Part shown: positions 15,527-24,026 of the stretch, piece after piece
Numbering within the stretch: the first letter of the stretch is position 1
How the letters are laid out: each line of letters begins with the position of its first letter
Source: Sinomonas atrocyanea
GTDB lineage: Bacteria > Actinomycetota > Actinomycetes > Actinomycetales > Micrococcaceae
Assembly (NCBI RefSeq): GCF_001577305.1
Contig: NZ_CP014518.1
Span: 2,170,001 to 2,234,000, forward strand
Direction: 5' to 3'
Length of the DNA stretch: 64,000 nucleotides
The notes under the pieces: model-generated
The model's input: the letters and a program-made list of their open reading frames with translations, nothing else
Told to the model about the DNA's origin: nothing
Databases searched by the model: none
Program-made: the position numbers and the translations under genes

Positions 15527-15539
15527 CGTGCAATGCACG
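15527..15539. promoter_or_regulatory. 13-bp palindrome, candidate operator of the NodB-synthase gene
   Basis: CGTGCA-A-TGCACG is a perfect palindrome 53 bp before the start codon of the fusion gene. Operator function is inferred only from position and symmetry. Confidence 0.4.
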
Positions 15540-15592
15540 TCGCCGAAGGCCCCTCGCCGTCCATGCCGCTCACTTCTTTTGGGGGTTCCTCT

Positions 15593-17986
15593 ATGAGACG
15601 TCCGCAATCCGGCGTAGGGAAGCCCGTCTTCTTCGACCCGAGCGGGAACAGGTGGTCACGGGTGCTCGGCACGTTGGTCGCGGTCTTCGTCGTCCTGACC
15701 GTCCCCCTGGTGTGGATCCTGCCCAGTGCCGCGGCTCCGCTGTGGGCGACCACCTTGAATACCTCGCCCGACTACCCCCGCCAGCTGCTGGCCCAGGGCG
15801 ACCCCGAGGATGTCCCCGTCGTCGGCGACGAGAACGGCATCTTCCAGAGGGTCGCGGTCGCCGCGCGGCAGGGCAGGAACGTGTACCTCAAGGACCCGTT
15901 CAGCAACACCATCTTCCGGCAGGCCACGCCGGATGAGGCAAAGACGATCGGGGACCACCCCTACGTGGTCGACAACTATGGGGTTCCCGACGACCACCAA
16001 CTGATCCTCACCTTCGACGATGGCCCGGACCCGCGCAACACTCCGGCGCTCCTGGACCTCCTGTCCAAGGAGAAGGTGCCTGCGACCTTCTTCGACGTGG
16101 GCTACGAGATGTCCGCCTACCCCGAGCTCGTCCAGCGGGAGGTCCGCGAGGGCCACATGGTCGGCAACCACACCCTCACGCACGCGAGCTTCACGGACAA
16201 CCCCGACCTGGTCAACCGCGAGCAGCTGATCGGCAACGACCACCTCATCAGGGGCCTCACCGGCTATGCGTCGCGGCTCTTCCGCCTGCCTGAGGGCAAC
16301 CCCCAGGGCAACCTCGTCGGTGTCCTCCAGGCCCAGCAGCTCGGCTACATCCACGTCGACCTCGATCTCGACACGCTGGACTGGTCCTACCCGCCCGGGG
16401 CGCCGATTCCCACGCCGCAGCTGGACGGCAAGGGCCACGTCGTGCTCATGCACGACGGCGGCGGAGACCGCCAGGCCACGATCCACATGCTCCAGGACTT
16501 CATCACCAAGGCGAAGGCGGAGGGCTACACCTTCACAACACTGGCACCGATGCTGGACCCGAAGGATCTGCCCCAGAAGATCACGCCCAACGCCGACGAC
16601 CTTGCGACGGTGGCGGTCGGCGCGTCGCTGACCCTCGTCCCGGACATCGTGATCTCGTGGCTGTTCTGGTTCGGGATCGGATCGCTCAGCGTCATGTCCA
16701 TCCTGTACGTGATCCTCGCCCTCATCTCCAATGGCCGGCAGCGCAGGAAGCGCTGGGAGGTGATCCCGGACGCCCAGCTTCCCTTTGTCAGCGTGGTCCT
16801 CCCGGTCTTCAACGAGGAAGCCGTGGTGACCAAGACTCTGGATGCGCTGATGGCCAGCGACTATCCGGCCTTCGAGGTCGTGGCCGTGAACGACGGATCA
16901 ACGGACCGCACGCTGGCGATCCTGCGGGAGTATGCCCGCTCGTGGCCCCAGCTGCGGGTCGTGGACCAGCCGAACGGCGGGAAGTCCGCGGCGAGCAACA
17001 ATGGGATCGCCCATTCCCGCGGCGAGATCGTCGTGACGCTGGACGGGGACACGATCTTCGAGCCGCAGACCATCAGGATGTTCGCCCGGCACTTCCTGGA
17101 CACCTCGCACAAGAAGCCGCTCGGCGCCGTGGCCGGCCACGTGAAGGTCGGCAACCGGCACAACATCATCACGGCGTGGCAGGCCCTCGAGTACATCTCC
17201 GGCATCTGCGTCACGAGGATGGCAGAGGGCGCCGTAGGGGCGATCTCGATTGTCCCCGGTGCCTGCGCGGCCTGGCGGCGGGAGGCCCTGCTCCAGGCGG
17301 GCGGCTACTCCCACGACACCCTGGCGGAGGATTCGGACCTCACCCTGACCATTCAGGGCCTGGGGTACAGCATCGTCCAGGAGAACAAGGCGGTCGCTTG
17401 GACGGAGGCTCCGATGACCCTCAAGGGCCTCGCCAAGCAGCGCCTGCGGTGGACCTACGGCAACATCCAGGCGCTCTACAAGCACCGGAAGATGCTCTTC
17501 AACCCCAAGTACGGGGTGCTGGGCCTCGTGAGCATGCCCTACGCGCTGATCTCGGTGCTCATCCCCCTGGTCTTCATGCCGATGACCTTCATGGTGGCCG
17601 GTGTCATCCTCGCTCAGGGCCAGTGGGCGCCGATCGCGATCTTCGCCGCCTTCGTCGCCGGGGCCCACCTGATCATCTCTACTGTGGCCGTGATCATGGT
17701 CCGCGAGAGCCCGCGCCACCTCCTCATGGTGCCGCTCTACCGCCTCATCTACGAGCCGCTGCGGGCCTATGTGCTCTACGGCTCCCTGCTGCATGCAGCC
17801 CGCGGCCGCATGGTGGGCTGGTACCGGCCTGAGCGCACCAACAGCGTGCTGGTCCCGTCGGCGACCGCCGCGAGCCAGGGCGTGCAGGCACCCGCGCGCG
17901 AGAAGCCGCGCCCAGGCAAGCCCGCGGCCGTCCCCGTCATGTCCAGGGACTCCGCCCTGCCGATGCTGTCCAGCGACCCCCGGTGA
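15593..17986 (+). CDS. Bifunctional polysaccharide deacetylase (NodB) - family-2 glycosyltransferase (NodC-like) fusion
   Basis: Membrane protein of 797 residues joining two steps of amino-sugar polymer synthesis. After a signal-anchor helix (about 23-45), the NodB domain (about 135-320) shows TFDDGPD (Asp142, Asp143), the metal-binding HTLTH (His193, His197), RLPEGN and VLMHDGGG (His287). A second membrane helix (about 345-380) leads to a GT2 domain with VNDGSTD, DGD (484-486), AED (578-580) and QRLRW (616-620), the motif set of processive chitin, hyaluronan and PNAG synthases. Membrane helices follow around 640-705. The topology places the deacetylase outside and the synthase inside. ATG 15593 has GGGGG 6 nt upstream. 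The product is probably a partly deacetylated N-acetylglucosamine-type polymer; linkage is unknown. Confidence 0.88.
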   Translation: MRRPQSGVGKPVFFDPSGNRWSRVLGTLVAVFVVLTVPLVWILPSAAAPLWATTLNTSPDYPRQLLAQGDPEDVPVVGDENGIFQRVAVAARQGRNVYLKDPFSNTIFRQATPDEAKTIGDHPYVVDNYGVPDDHQLILTFDDGPDPRNTPALLDLLSKEKVPATFFDVGYEMSAYPELVQREVREGHMVGNHTLTHASFTDNPDLVNREQLIGNDHLIRGLTGYASRLFRLPEGNPQGNLVGVLQAQQLGYIHVDLDLDTLDWSYPPGAPIPTPQLDGKGHVVLMHDGGGDRQATIHMLQDFITKAKAEGYTFTTLAPMLDPKDLPQKITPNADDLATVAVGASLTLVPDIVISWLFWFGIGSLSVMSILYVILALISNGRQRRKRWEVIPDAQLPFVSVVLPVFNEEAVVTKTLDALMASDYPAFEVVAVNDGSTDRTLAILREYARSWPQLRVVDQPNGGKSAASNNGIAHSRGEIVVTLDGDTIFEPQTIRMFARHFLDTSHKKPLGAVAGHVKVGNRHNIITAWQALEYISGICVTRMAEGAVGAISIVPGACAAWRREALLQAGGYSHDTLAEDSDLTLTIQGLGYSIVQENKAVAWTEAPMTLKGLAKQRLRWTYGNIQALYKHRKMLFNPKYGVLGLVSMPYALISVLIPLVFMPMTFMVAGVILAQGQWAPIAIFAAFVAGAHLIISTVAVIMVRESPRHLLMVPLYRLIYEPLRAYVLYGSLLHAARGRMVGWYRPERTNSVLVPSATAASQGVQAPAREKPRPGKPAAVPVMSRDSALPMLSSDPR

Positions 17987-18000
17987 GCGCGGCCTGAGCC

Positions 18001-19212
18001 ATGGCCCGTCCGTCAGCACGGCGCAGAGCCCCCTTCCTGCTCCTCGGGCTCGGGCTCCTCGCCGCACTGGTCACGCTGGGCCTCACGATCGCCGTGTCCT
18101 CAACCAGCGGACCGGGAGGGGGCGGCCAGGCCTCGGGAGGCCGGGCGGCGTCCGGCCCGGGAGGGACACCGGCGACCTCCGACGCCGCAGCATCGGGACC
18201 GGCGTCCGGCTCCGCACCGGGGTCGGCCTCAGGCAGTGCTCCCTGGTTCGGCGGGTACGCGGACGTGACCCTGAAGCCCCTGTACCCCTTCGACGACAGC
18301 AGCCCCGACGGGAGGGCCGTCCTCGCCTTCGTCATCGCCGATCCGGCCAACCCGTGCGAGCCGTCCTGGGGCGGGCAGTACTCGTTGGACAAGGCGGCCA
18401 CCGAGCTGGACCTCGACCACCGCGTCGCGCAGCTGCGCGCGAAGGGGCACGGGGTGGCCCTCTCCTTCGGCGGAGCGGCCGGCGACGAGCTCGCGAGGAA
18501 GTGCCCCGACGCGCAGGCGCTCGCGCAGGCCTACAGGAAGGTCATCGACCGCTACGCCCCCGACGTGCTCGACTTCGACATCGAGGCCCGGAACCTCTCG
18601 GACGTCGCAGCGACCGACCGGCGCGTCCAGGCCCTGCGACAGGTCCTCGGCGACCTGGGCGCGCCGCGCATGCCGCAGGTGTGGCTGACCCTGCCCGTGA
18701 CCGCCCAGGGACTGTCCCCTGAAGCTTCGGCGGTGGTCCTGCAGACCGTGCGGGGAGGCGTCGACCTCGCCGGCGTGAACATCATGACGATGGACTACGA
18801 GGGACCCGCCTCGGGCCAGAAGATGCTCCAGACCTCGATCGAGGCCGCCACGAGCACCCACTGGCAGCTCGCCCAGATCTTCGGCCTCGGGCAGGGCCAG
18901 GAGGCCCAGGCCTGGAAGAAGCTCGGCCTCACCCCGATGATCGGGGCCAACGACGTGGTGGGGGAGACCTTCGACCTCCAGGCGGCCAGGGGACTGAACC
19001 AGTTCGTCCATGACCGCGGCATCGCCCGCCTGTCCATGTGGTCGCTCAACAGGGACCGCGCCTGCTCCCCGGGAGAGGGCCTGCGGCAGAACGACGCCAG
19101 GGAGCCCGAGGCCGCGGACACCTGCAGCGGCGTCGTCGGCCAGAACCGCGGCGCCTTCGCTGCGGCGCTGTCCTCCGGCCTGATGCCCTCGGCCTCGCCC
19201 AAGGCCTCCTGA
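18001..19212 (+). CDS. Membrane-anchored GH18 (chitinase-like) glycoside hydrolase
   Basis: Protein of 403 residues. An N-terminal membrane anchor or signal (about 10-33) is followed by a Gly/Ala/Ser-rich linker (34-80) and a GH18 TIM barrel. The catalytic motif DxxDxDxE is complete as DVLDFDIE (Asp188 to Glu195), and the preceding barrel strand shows ALSFGGAAG. GH18 enzymes cut beta-linked N-acetylglucosamine polymers with substrate-assisted catalysis. It starts 14 nt after the fusion synthase gene and must be cotranscribed. Trimming or releasing the polymer made by its partner is therefore more likely than scavenging environmental chitin. No carbohydrate-binding module is visible. Confidence 0.85.
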   Translation: MARPSARRRAPFLLLGLGLLAALVTLGLTIAVSSTSGPGGGGQASGGRAASGPGGTPATSDAAASGPASGSAPGSASGSAPWFGGYADVTLKPLYPFDDSSPDGRAVLAFVIADPANPCEPSWGGQYSLDKAATELDLDHRVAQLRAKGHGVALSFGGAAGDELARKCPDAQALAQAYRKVIDRYAPDVLDFDIEARNLSDVAATDRRVQALRQVLGDLGAPRMPQVWLTLPVTAQGLSPEASAVVLQTVRGGVDLAGVNIMTMDYEGPASGQKMLQTSIEAATSTHWQLAQIFGLGQGQEAQAWKKLGLTPMIGANDVVGETFDLQAARGLNQFVHDRGIARLSMWSLNRDRACSPGEGLRQNDAREPEAADTCSGVVGQNRGAFAAALSSGLMPSASPKAS

Positions 19213-19253
19213 CCCTACGCGGCCTGACCCTGCGCGACCCAACCCTGAGCGAC

Positions 19254-19305
19254 GCACGACGACGGCCGGCGCCTTCCGCTGCGAAGGCGCCGGCCGTCGT
19301 CGTGC
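19254..19305. terminator. Bidirectional terminator between the GH18 and SARP genes
   Basis: Perfect inverted repeat with 23-bp arms (19254-19276, 19283-19305) and the hexaloop CGCTGC, between convergent genes. Confidence 0.85.
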
Positions 19306-19316
19306 TCAGCCCGACC

Positions 19317-20057
19317 TCACCGCTCGGGGCCGGCGGTCCCTGCGCGCGGAATCCACCCCGACTGCGGACGCGCCGCGGCGGGGCCCCGGTTGACGACCTG
19401 CCGCTCGGCCGGGGCAACCCCCATCTCCGTCCACAGCCTGCGCCGGAACTCGAGCAGGGTGCGCTGCGCGTCGGCGCGGCTGCCGCTGTCGGTCTGGGCG
19501 CGGCTGATGAGCTTGTGGGCCGACTCGCGCAGCGGCTCCAGCGAGGCGGCATACCGGGCGGCCGAGATGGCGGCCTCGTAGTTCCCCGTCGAGAGGTGGT
19601 TGCGCGCGATCGCCTCGAGTGCCAGCACCCGCAGCCCGCGGAGGCGCTCCTGCTCGTACATGACCCAGTCGTCGTACCACCCCGGCAGCAGCTCGGAGCC
19701 GAAGAGGAGGTCTTCTGCACCCGCGCCCGGCAGGGTGCCGGCGAGCGCCTTCTGGGCCACCCAGCGCAGCCGGTCGAGATCCACGGTGATCCCATCCGAG
19801 AGCCGGAGCGGATCGAGGCTGCGGTCCAGCAGGTCAGGCAGCTGGTGCCGGAGCTTGAAGACCGAGGACCGGAGGTTGCCGGCCGCCTGGTGCTCGCTGC
19901 TCTCCGGCCACAGCAGGCCGGCCAGATAGCTGCGCGGACGGCTGCCCATGAGGGCGAGCGAGGCGATGAGCCGCTGCTGGCGCCTGCCGATCGGCAGGGG
20001 AGCGCCGTCCCTGAGCAGCTCCCAGGACCCCAAGAGGTGCAGTTCCCAAGCCACCAC
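19317..20057 (-). CDS. SARP-type regulator with winged-helix and BTAD domain
   Basis: Transcription activator of 246 residues. Residues 1-95 form an OmpR-like winged helix (LLGSWELLRDGAPLPIGRRQ, then SEHQAAGNLRSSVFKLR). Residues 96-240 form the bacterial transcriptional activation domain of TPR-like helices. SARPs control secondary-metabolite and polysaccharide clusters and bind direct repeats. The start is one of two consecutive GTG codons (20057, 20054), with GGGGG 10 nt upstream. Open frame continues upstream but does not look coding. The gene converges on the NodB-synthase/GH18 operon and is divergent from a lipoprotein gene, so regulation of either is possible. Confidence 0.8.
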   Translation of the reverse strand: MVAWELHLLGSWELLRDGAPLPIGRRQQRLIASLALMGSRPRSYLAGLLWPESSEHQAAGNLRSSVFKLRHQLPDLLDRSLDPLRLSDGITVDLDRLRWVAQKALAGTLPGAGAEDLLFGSELLPGWYDDWVMYEQERLRGLRVLALEAIARNHLSTGNYEAAISAARYAASLEPLRESAHKLISRAQTDSGSRADAQRTLLEFRRRLWTEMGVAPAERQVVNRGPAAARPQSGWIPRAGTAGPER

Positions 20058-20241
20058 GGATGCTCTACCCCCTTCGCCGACTAGCACGGGAGCCTGGTTG
20101 GGCGGCGCCTTCCCGGGCTCATCTGGCCCTCCGCTCCTGCGCCGCGTCCGCGTGCCGAACTGGGGGCCTCGGCTCCAGTAGACAACCCCCGCTCTGCTGC
20201 GGTCACGAGTGGTCTCCACGTGAATGGGCTGGGCCGTCCGG

Positions 20242-20288
20242 GCGGCCACTACTCGAACGGTACGCACCCGCACGCGGCCGACTACTCG
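20242..20288. repeat. Direct repeats upstream of the SARP and lipoprotein genes
   Basis: GCGGCC-ACTACTCG (20242-20255) and GCGGCC-G-ACTACTCG (20274-20288). The shared ACTACTCG blocks are 33 bp apart, about three helical turns. They lie in the 332-bp non-coding stretch 20058-20389, which otherwise holds only the promoter at 20325-20354. Confidence 0.55.
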
Positions 20289-20324
20289 GGGCGAATCTGC
20301 CCCCAGAAGTGCTGCGAAAGGCCC

Positions 20325-20354
20325 TTGACCTCCCCGCGAGAGGGCGCGCAGTAT
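20325..20354 (+). promoter_or_regulatory. Candidate promoter of the lipoprotein gene
   Basis: TTGACC (20325-20330), an 18-nt spacer and CAGTAT (20349-20354), about 35 bp before the lipoprotein start. The direct repeats lie just upstream, where an activator would bind. Confidence 0.5.
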
Positions 20355-20389
20355 CTGTCCACCGGACGCCAGTTCCAGGGAGGTCTGCC

Positions 20390-21100
20390 ATGGGGAAGCG
20401 TCTCTCCCGCGCGGTACCCAGCGACCCGCCGCACCCCGTGCGCGGTGGCCCGCTCGCGGCCGTGCTGGCAGCTGCCCTCGGCCTCGCTGCGTGCGGCACC
20501 CCGCAGCCCCTCCCCACGGGGCCGGGAGCGGAGGGCACGGCTCTGCCCGCGGCGCCGTCCACGGCTCCCGGGCCGCAGGGCACCGCATCTGCGCCGAGCG
20601 GAACGGCGACCACGGACTCCGCGACGACGGACCCAGCGGCCGCCGGCCCGCTGACGGATCCGTCCCAGTTCCAGAGCCCGCCGGCCCGTGCGGTGGCGAT
20701 CCTGAAGACCAGCGCCAACTGGTACCGCGACCGGTTCGACCAGGGGCACCAGTACCTCGTGGCGGGGGACACGGACAGGTTCGAGCTGTGGTGGAACATC
20801 ATGAACCAGGGCAGCCTGCTCGCCACCGCCCAGACCGCGTTCGGGGACGCGTCCGACGTCTACGGGGGGAACGAGCCCCAGCAGGTGGACGACTGGAGCG
20901 TGATCATGGGCGACCAGGGCGAGCTGCAGGCCGCGGCCAATGCCTGGCACGCAAGCCAGGCGGAGGCCGACTACGCGAAGGTGCTCGCAGCCCTGGACCA
21001 TGCGGACCGCACGATCGATGCCCTCGCCCCGGGCATCACGATCCCGCGGTCCCACGGGAAGATCGCGGTGCCGATGCCCTACGTTGCCCCGCGCTCGTGA
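20390..21100 (+). CDS. Lipoprotein of unknown function
   Basis: I do not recognise a family. The 236-residue protein has a signal peptide ending in the lipobox LAAC (acylated Cys near residue 35), then a Pro/Ala/Thr-rich spacer to about residue 95. The rest is a helical domain rich in Trp and Tyr (ANWYRDRFDQGHQYLVAGDT, FELWWNIMNQGS). It should be anchored on the outer face of the membrane. ATG 20390 has AGGGAGG 6 nt upstream. It is divergent from the SARP gene and downstream of paired direct repeats, which suggests it could belong to the surface-polysaccharide locus. Confidence 0.75.
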   Translation: MGKRLSRAVPSDPPHPVRGGPLAAVLAAALGLAACGTPQPLPTGPGAEGTALPAAPSTAPGPQGTASAPSGTATTDSATTDPAAAGPLTDPSQFQSPPARAVAILKTSANWYRDRFDQGHQYLVAGDTDRFELWWNIMNQGSLLATAQTAFGDASDVYGGNEPQQVDDWSVIMGDQGELQAAANAWHASQAEADYAKVLAALDHADRTIDALAPGITIPRSHGKIAVPMPYVAPRS

Positions 21101-21146
21101 CCGCCTGTCCCTGACAGCGGGGCCCGGGGACGGACGTTGGTTGCGG

Positions 21147-21395
21147 CTATGCCGTCCGCTCGACCAGCATCACTTTGCGGCGCAGCCAGTACTGGCGGCC
21201 CCCGCCCATGTACAGGCGGCTCCGCTCGAGCTCCCACCGGCCGTACTCGGAGTGCTCGCGCACCCGCTGGCGCGCATCGGCCAGCGAGTCCCCGGGGCCC
21301 ACCGACAGGACCAGGTACTCGTACTGCCGCCCCGGCCCCGCGGGCCGGCCCCCCGCGGCGAGCGACTGCGTCGTGGAGAGGATCCGCTCCTTCAT
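21147..21395 (-). CDS. DUF5703 family protein
   Basis: Small soluble protein of 82 residues conserved in actinobacteria, function unknown. The core YEYLVLSVGPGDSLADARQ, then HSEYGRWELERSRLYMGGG and the end YWLRRKVM match my recollection of DUF5703. A GAGG lies just before the ATG. It is transcribed away from the acidic protein gene and uppP. The tail of the lipoprotein gene lies 46 bp away on the opposite strand. Confidence 0.75.
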   Translation of the reverse strand: MKERILSTTQSLAAGGRPAGPGRQYEYLVLSVGPGDSLADARQRVREHSEYGRWELERSRLYMGGGRQYWLRRKVMLVERTA

Positions 21396-21484
21396 GGCCC
21401 TCGCTTCCTCGTGCTGCTGGGCGCCTGCGGGTGCCCGACCGGGTACCTAGGCGCGCCCGATGGTTTCAGACTACCGTTGCCTCC

Positions 21485-21769
21485 ATGAGCATTGATCCGC
21501 GCGTCGCCCTCGGTTCGCTCACAGCTGCATTGGAGGAGCACCTCGTCGCGGCAGCCTCGCGGCGCGGCGACGACGACCCCGCCGTCGAGGCCGCCTTCTT
21601 CGCGGTCGCCGATGCCTTCGAGGCGTACTCCGATGCGCTCTACGACGCCTATGGCGAAGAGCTGCCGCTCGACCTGGTGGATTCGGACGACGACGAGGAC
21701 GACGAGGACGAGGACCAGGACGACGAGGACGAGGACCAGGACGAGGACGACGACCGGGACGAGGAGTAG
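21485..21769 (+). CDS. Small acidic protein with Asp/Glu tail, function unknown
   Basis: Ninety-four residues. The first 60 form a helical segment (ALGSLTAALEEHLVAAASRR and AFFAVADAFEAYSDALYDAY). From residue 66 on it is almost only Asp, Glu and Gln, encoded by GAC/GAG repeats (21680-21768). Similar proteins occur in Arthrobacter relatives but I cannot assign a role. TACCGT (21472-21477) lies 7 nt before the ATG, suggesting a leaderless mRNA. It precedes uppP by about 100 bp and is probably a separate unit. Confidence 0.7.
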   Translation: MSIDPRVALGSLTAALEEHLVAAASRRGDDDPAVEAAFFAVADAFEAYSDALYDAYGEELPLDLVDSDDDEDDEDEDQDDEDEDQDEDDDRDEE

Positions 21770-21873
21770 GACCGCGGAGGCGCCCACAGCCGGACACGGT
21801 CTCGGCTGAGGCCCCCGACACCACTGTCAGGGAATTCCCAGCCAGGCCCCGGCGTCCACGTAGAGTGGCACGC

Positions 21874-22713
21874 GTGAATTTCCTCGAAGCCGCCTTCCTC
21901 GGGCTCGTCCAGGGTCTGACGGAATTCCTCCCCGTGTCCTCCAGCGCGCACCTCCGGATCGTGGGGGAGTTCCTGCCGAACGCCCAGGACCCCGGCGCGG
22001 CCTTCACGGCGATCACCCAGCTGGGAACCGAGACCGCGGTCATCATCTACTTCTGGCGGGACATCGTCAGGATCATCGGGGCCTGGGCCCGCTCCCTCGT
22101 GGGGCGAGTCCCGCGGACCGACCCGGACGCGCGGATGGGCTGGTTCGTGATCCTCGGCAGCATCCCGATCGTGGTCCTCGGCCTGCTGTTCCAGGACCAG
22201 ATCGAAACCGTGCTCCGCTCCCTCTGGATCACCGCGACCACGCTGATCGTGTTCGGCCTCATCCTCGCCGCGGCCGACGCCGCCGGCCGGCACGCGCGCA
22301 GCCTCGACCACCTCAGCACCCGCCACGGCATCGCCTACGGGTTCGCGCAGGCGCTCGCCCTCATCCCCGGCGTCTCGCGGTCGGGGGGCACCATCACGGC
22401 GGGCCTGTACATGGGGTACACCCGCGAGGCCGCGGCGCGGTACTCCTTCCTGCTCGCGATCCCTGCCGTGTTCGGCTCCGGCCTGTACCAGCTCTCCAAG
22501 TCCCTCAAGGGAGGGTTCGACGGCGGCCCGTACGGCCTCGGCGAGACCGCCGTCGCGACCGTGGTGGCCTTCGTCGTCGGCTACGTCATCATCGGCTGGT
22601 TCCTGAAGTACGTCTCGCACAATTCCTACCGGCTCTTCGTGTGGTACCGCATCGGCCTGGGCGCGGCGCTCTATGTCCTGCTCGGATTCGGGGTCATCAC
22701 CGCCGGGCACTAG
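21874..22713 (+). CDS. uppP: Undecaprenyl-diphosphate phosphatase (UppP/BacA)
   Basis: Integral membrane phosphatase of 279 residues that recycles undecaprenyl diphosphate to the monophosphate carrier used for peptidoglycan and polysaccharide synthesis. It has both family signatures: GLTEFLPVSSSAHLRI near the N-terminus and PGVSRSGGTITAGL later, with their catalytic Glu, Ser and Arg. About eight hydrophobic segments are visible. GTG 21874 matches the family N-terminus and lies 7 nt after TAGAGT (21861-21866), so it is probably leaderless. An in-frame GTG at 21865 overlaps that -10 box and is unlikely. Confidence 0.95.
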   Translation: MNFLEAAFLGLVQGLTEFLPVSSSAHLRIVGEFLPNAQDPGAAFTAITQLGTETAVIIYFWRDIVRIIGAWARSLVGRVPRTDPDARMGWFVILGSIPIVVLGLLFQDQIETVLRSLWITATTLIVFGLILAAADAAGRHARSLDHLSTRHGIAYGFAQALALIPGVSRSGGTITAGLYMGYTREAAARYSFLLAIPAVFGSGLYQLSKSLKGGFDGGPYGLGETAVATVVAFVVGYVIIGWFLKYVSHNSYRLFVWYRIGLGAALYVLLGFGVITAGH

Positions 22714-22722
22714 AGTGGTCGG

Positions 22723-24000
22723 GTGAAAACCTGGAGGCAGACACCCGTCCCACAGCTGCCCGGCTCGGCCGGCCCGGTCCGGCTCTTCGACACGCGGCTG
22801 CGGGACACCGTGGAGATCCCGACGGCCCCCGAGCAGTCGATGTACGTGTGCGGGATCACTCCCTACGACGCGACCCATCTAGGCCACGCGTCCACCTACC
22901 TCGCGTTCGACCTCCTCAACCGCGTCTGGCGCGACGCGGGCAGCACCGTGGCCTATGTGCAGAACACGACCGACGTCGACGATCCGCTCCTCGAGCGGGC
23001 CGACGCGACCGGCGTCGACTGGCGGACCCTCGCCCACCAGCAGATCGACCTCTTCCAGTCCGACATGGAGGCCCTGCGCGTCCTCGCCCCGGACCACTAC
23101 GTCGGGGCGGTCGAGTCGATCCCGTGGATCGTCCCCGAAGTCGAGCGCCTCCTCGCGGAAGGCCTCGCCTACCAGCTCGCCGGCGCCGAGGGCGAGCCGG
23201 ACAGCGACGTCTACTATGACGTCACCGAGGCGACCCGCCGCGCGGACGCCCCCGAGGCCTGGCGCCTCGGCGACGTCTCCCACCTGACCGTCGCCGAGAT
23301 GATCGAGCTCTTCGGCGAGCGCGGCGGCGATCCGGACCGCCCCGGCAAGCACAGCCCCCTCGACCCGATCCTGTGGCGGGAGGCCAGGCTCGGCGAGCCC
23401 CACTGGGACGGCGGGACCCTCGGCCCCGGCCGCCCCGGCTGGCACATCGAGTGCACCGTCATCGCCCAGAAGTTCCTTCCGGCCCCGTTCACCGTGCAGG
23501 GCGGGGGCTCGGACCTCGCCTTCCCGCACCACGAGATGGGCGCCGGACACGCGTGGAGCCTCCACCACGTGCCGCTCGCGCGGCACTTCGCCCACACCGG
23601 CATGGTGGGCCTCGACGGCGAGAAGATGAGCAAGTCGCGCGGCAACCTCGTGATCGTCTCCACCCTGCGCGCCGCCGGCGTCGAGCCCGCGGCGATCCGC
23701 CTGGCCGTCCTCGCCAACCACTACCGCTCCGACTGGGAGTGGACGGGCGAGCTGCTCGACGCATCGGTGCAGCGCCTCGAGACCTGGCGGCACGCCGTCA
23801 CCCGCGCCCTGCCGGGTTCGGCCGAGCCGCTCCTCGGCGAGATCCGCGGCGCCCTGACCGATGACCTCGACGCGCCGCGCGCACTGGCCGCCGTGGACAA
23901 GTGGGCCGAGGACGCGCTGGCGGGCAGCGCTGCGAGCGCGGACGACGGCGCCTTGGTCGCCGCTGCGGTCGACGCCCTCCTGGGCATCGACCTCGGGTAG
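22723..24000 (+). CDS. mshC: Cysteine:GlcN-Ins ligase MshC (mycothiol synthesis)
   Basis: ATP-dependent ligase of 425 residues that attaches cysteine to glucosaminyl-inositol, the third step to mycothiol, the actinobacterial thiol. It is a cysteinyl-tRNA synthetase relative cut short after the catalytic core. The zinc-site Cys43 is in YVCGITPYDA, the HIGH-like HLGH is at 52-55, WHIECTVIA and FPHHEMG are present, and KMSKS is at 301-305. It lacks the anticodon-binding domain that true CysRS has. GTG 22723 follows TAGAGT (22711-22716), which overlaps the uppP stop, so mshC has its own leaderless promoter. Confidence 0.96.
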   Translation: MKTWRQTPVPQLPGSAGPVRLFDTRLRDTVEIPTAPEQSMYVCGITPYDATHLGHASTYLAFDLLNRVWRDAGSTVAYVQNTTDVDDPLLERADATGVDWRTLAHQQIDLFQSDMEALRVLAPDHYVGAVESIPWIVPEVERLLAEGLAYQLAGAEGEPDSDVYYDVTEATRRADAPEAWRLGDVSHLTVAEMIELFGERGGDPDRPGKHSPLDPILWREARLGEPHWDGGTLGPGRPGWHIECTVIAQKFLPAPFTVQGGGSDLAFPHHEMGAGHAWSLHHVPLARHFAHTGMVGLDGEKMSKSRGNLVIVSTLRAAGVEPAAIRLAVLANHYRSDWEWTGELLDASVQRLETWRHAVTRALPGSAEPLLGEIRGALTDDLDAPRALAAVDKWAEDALAGSAASADDGALVAAAVDALLGIDLG

Positions 24001-24026
24001 CCGGACCGCGGCTGGGGGCGCCGGCC

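Noticed and set aside
18001..19212. GH18 protein considered as a nutritional chitinase
   Set aside because: It has no chitin-binding module, is membrane-anchored, and is 14 nt behind a polysaccharide synthase gene, so a role with that polymer fits better. The alternative cannot be excluded.
21680..21768. GAC/GAG repeat considered as a sequencing artefact or microsatellite
   Set aside because: It stays in frame and encodes an acidic tail that ends at a normal stop. Such tails are common, and the N-terminal part looks like a real protein.
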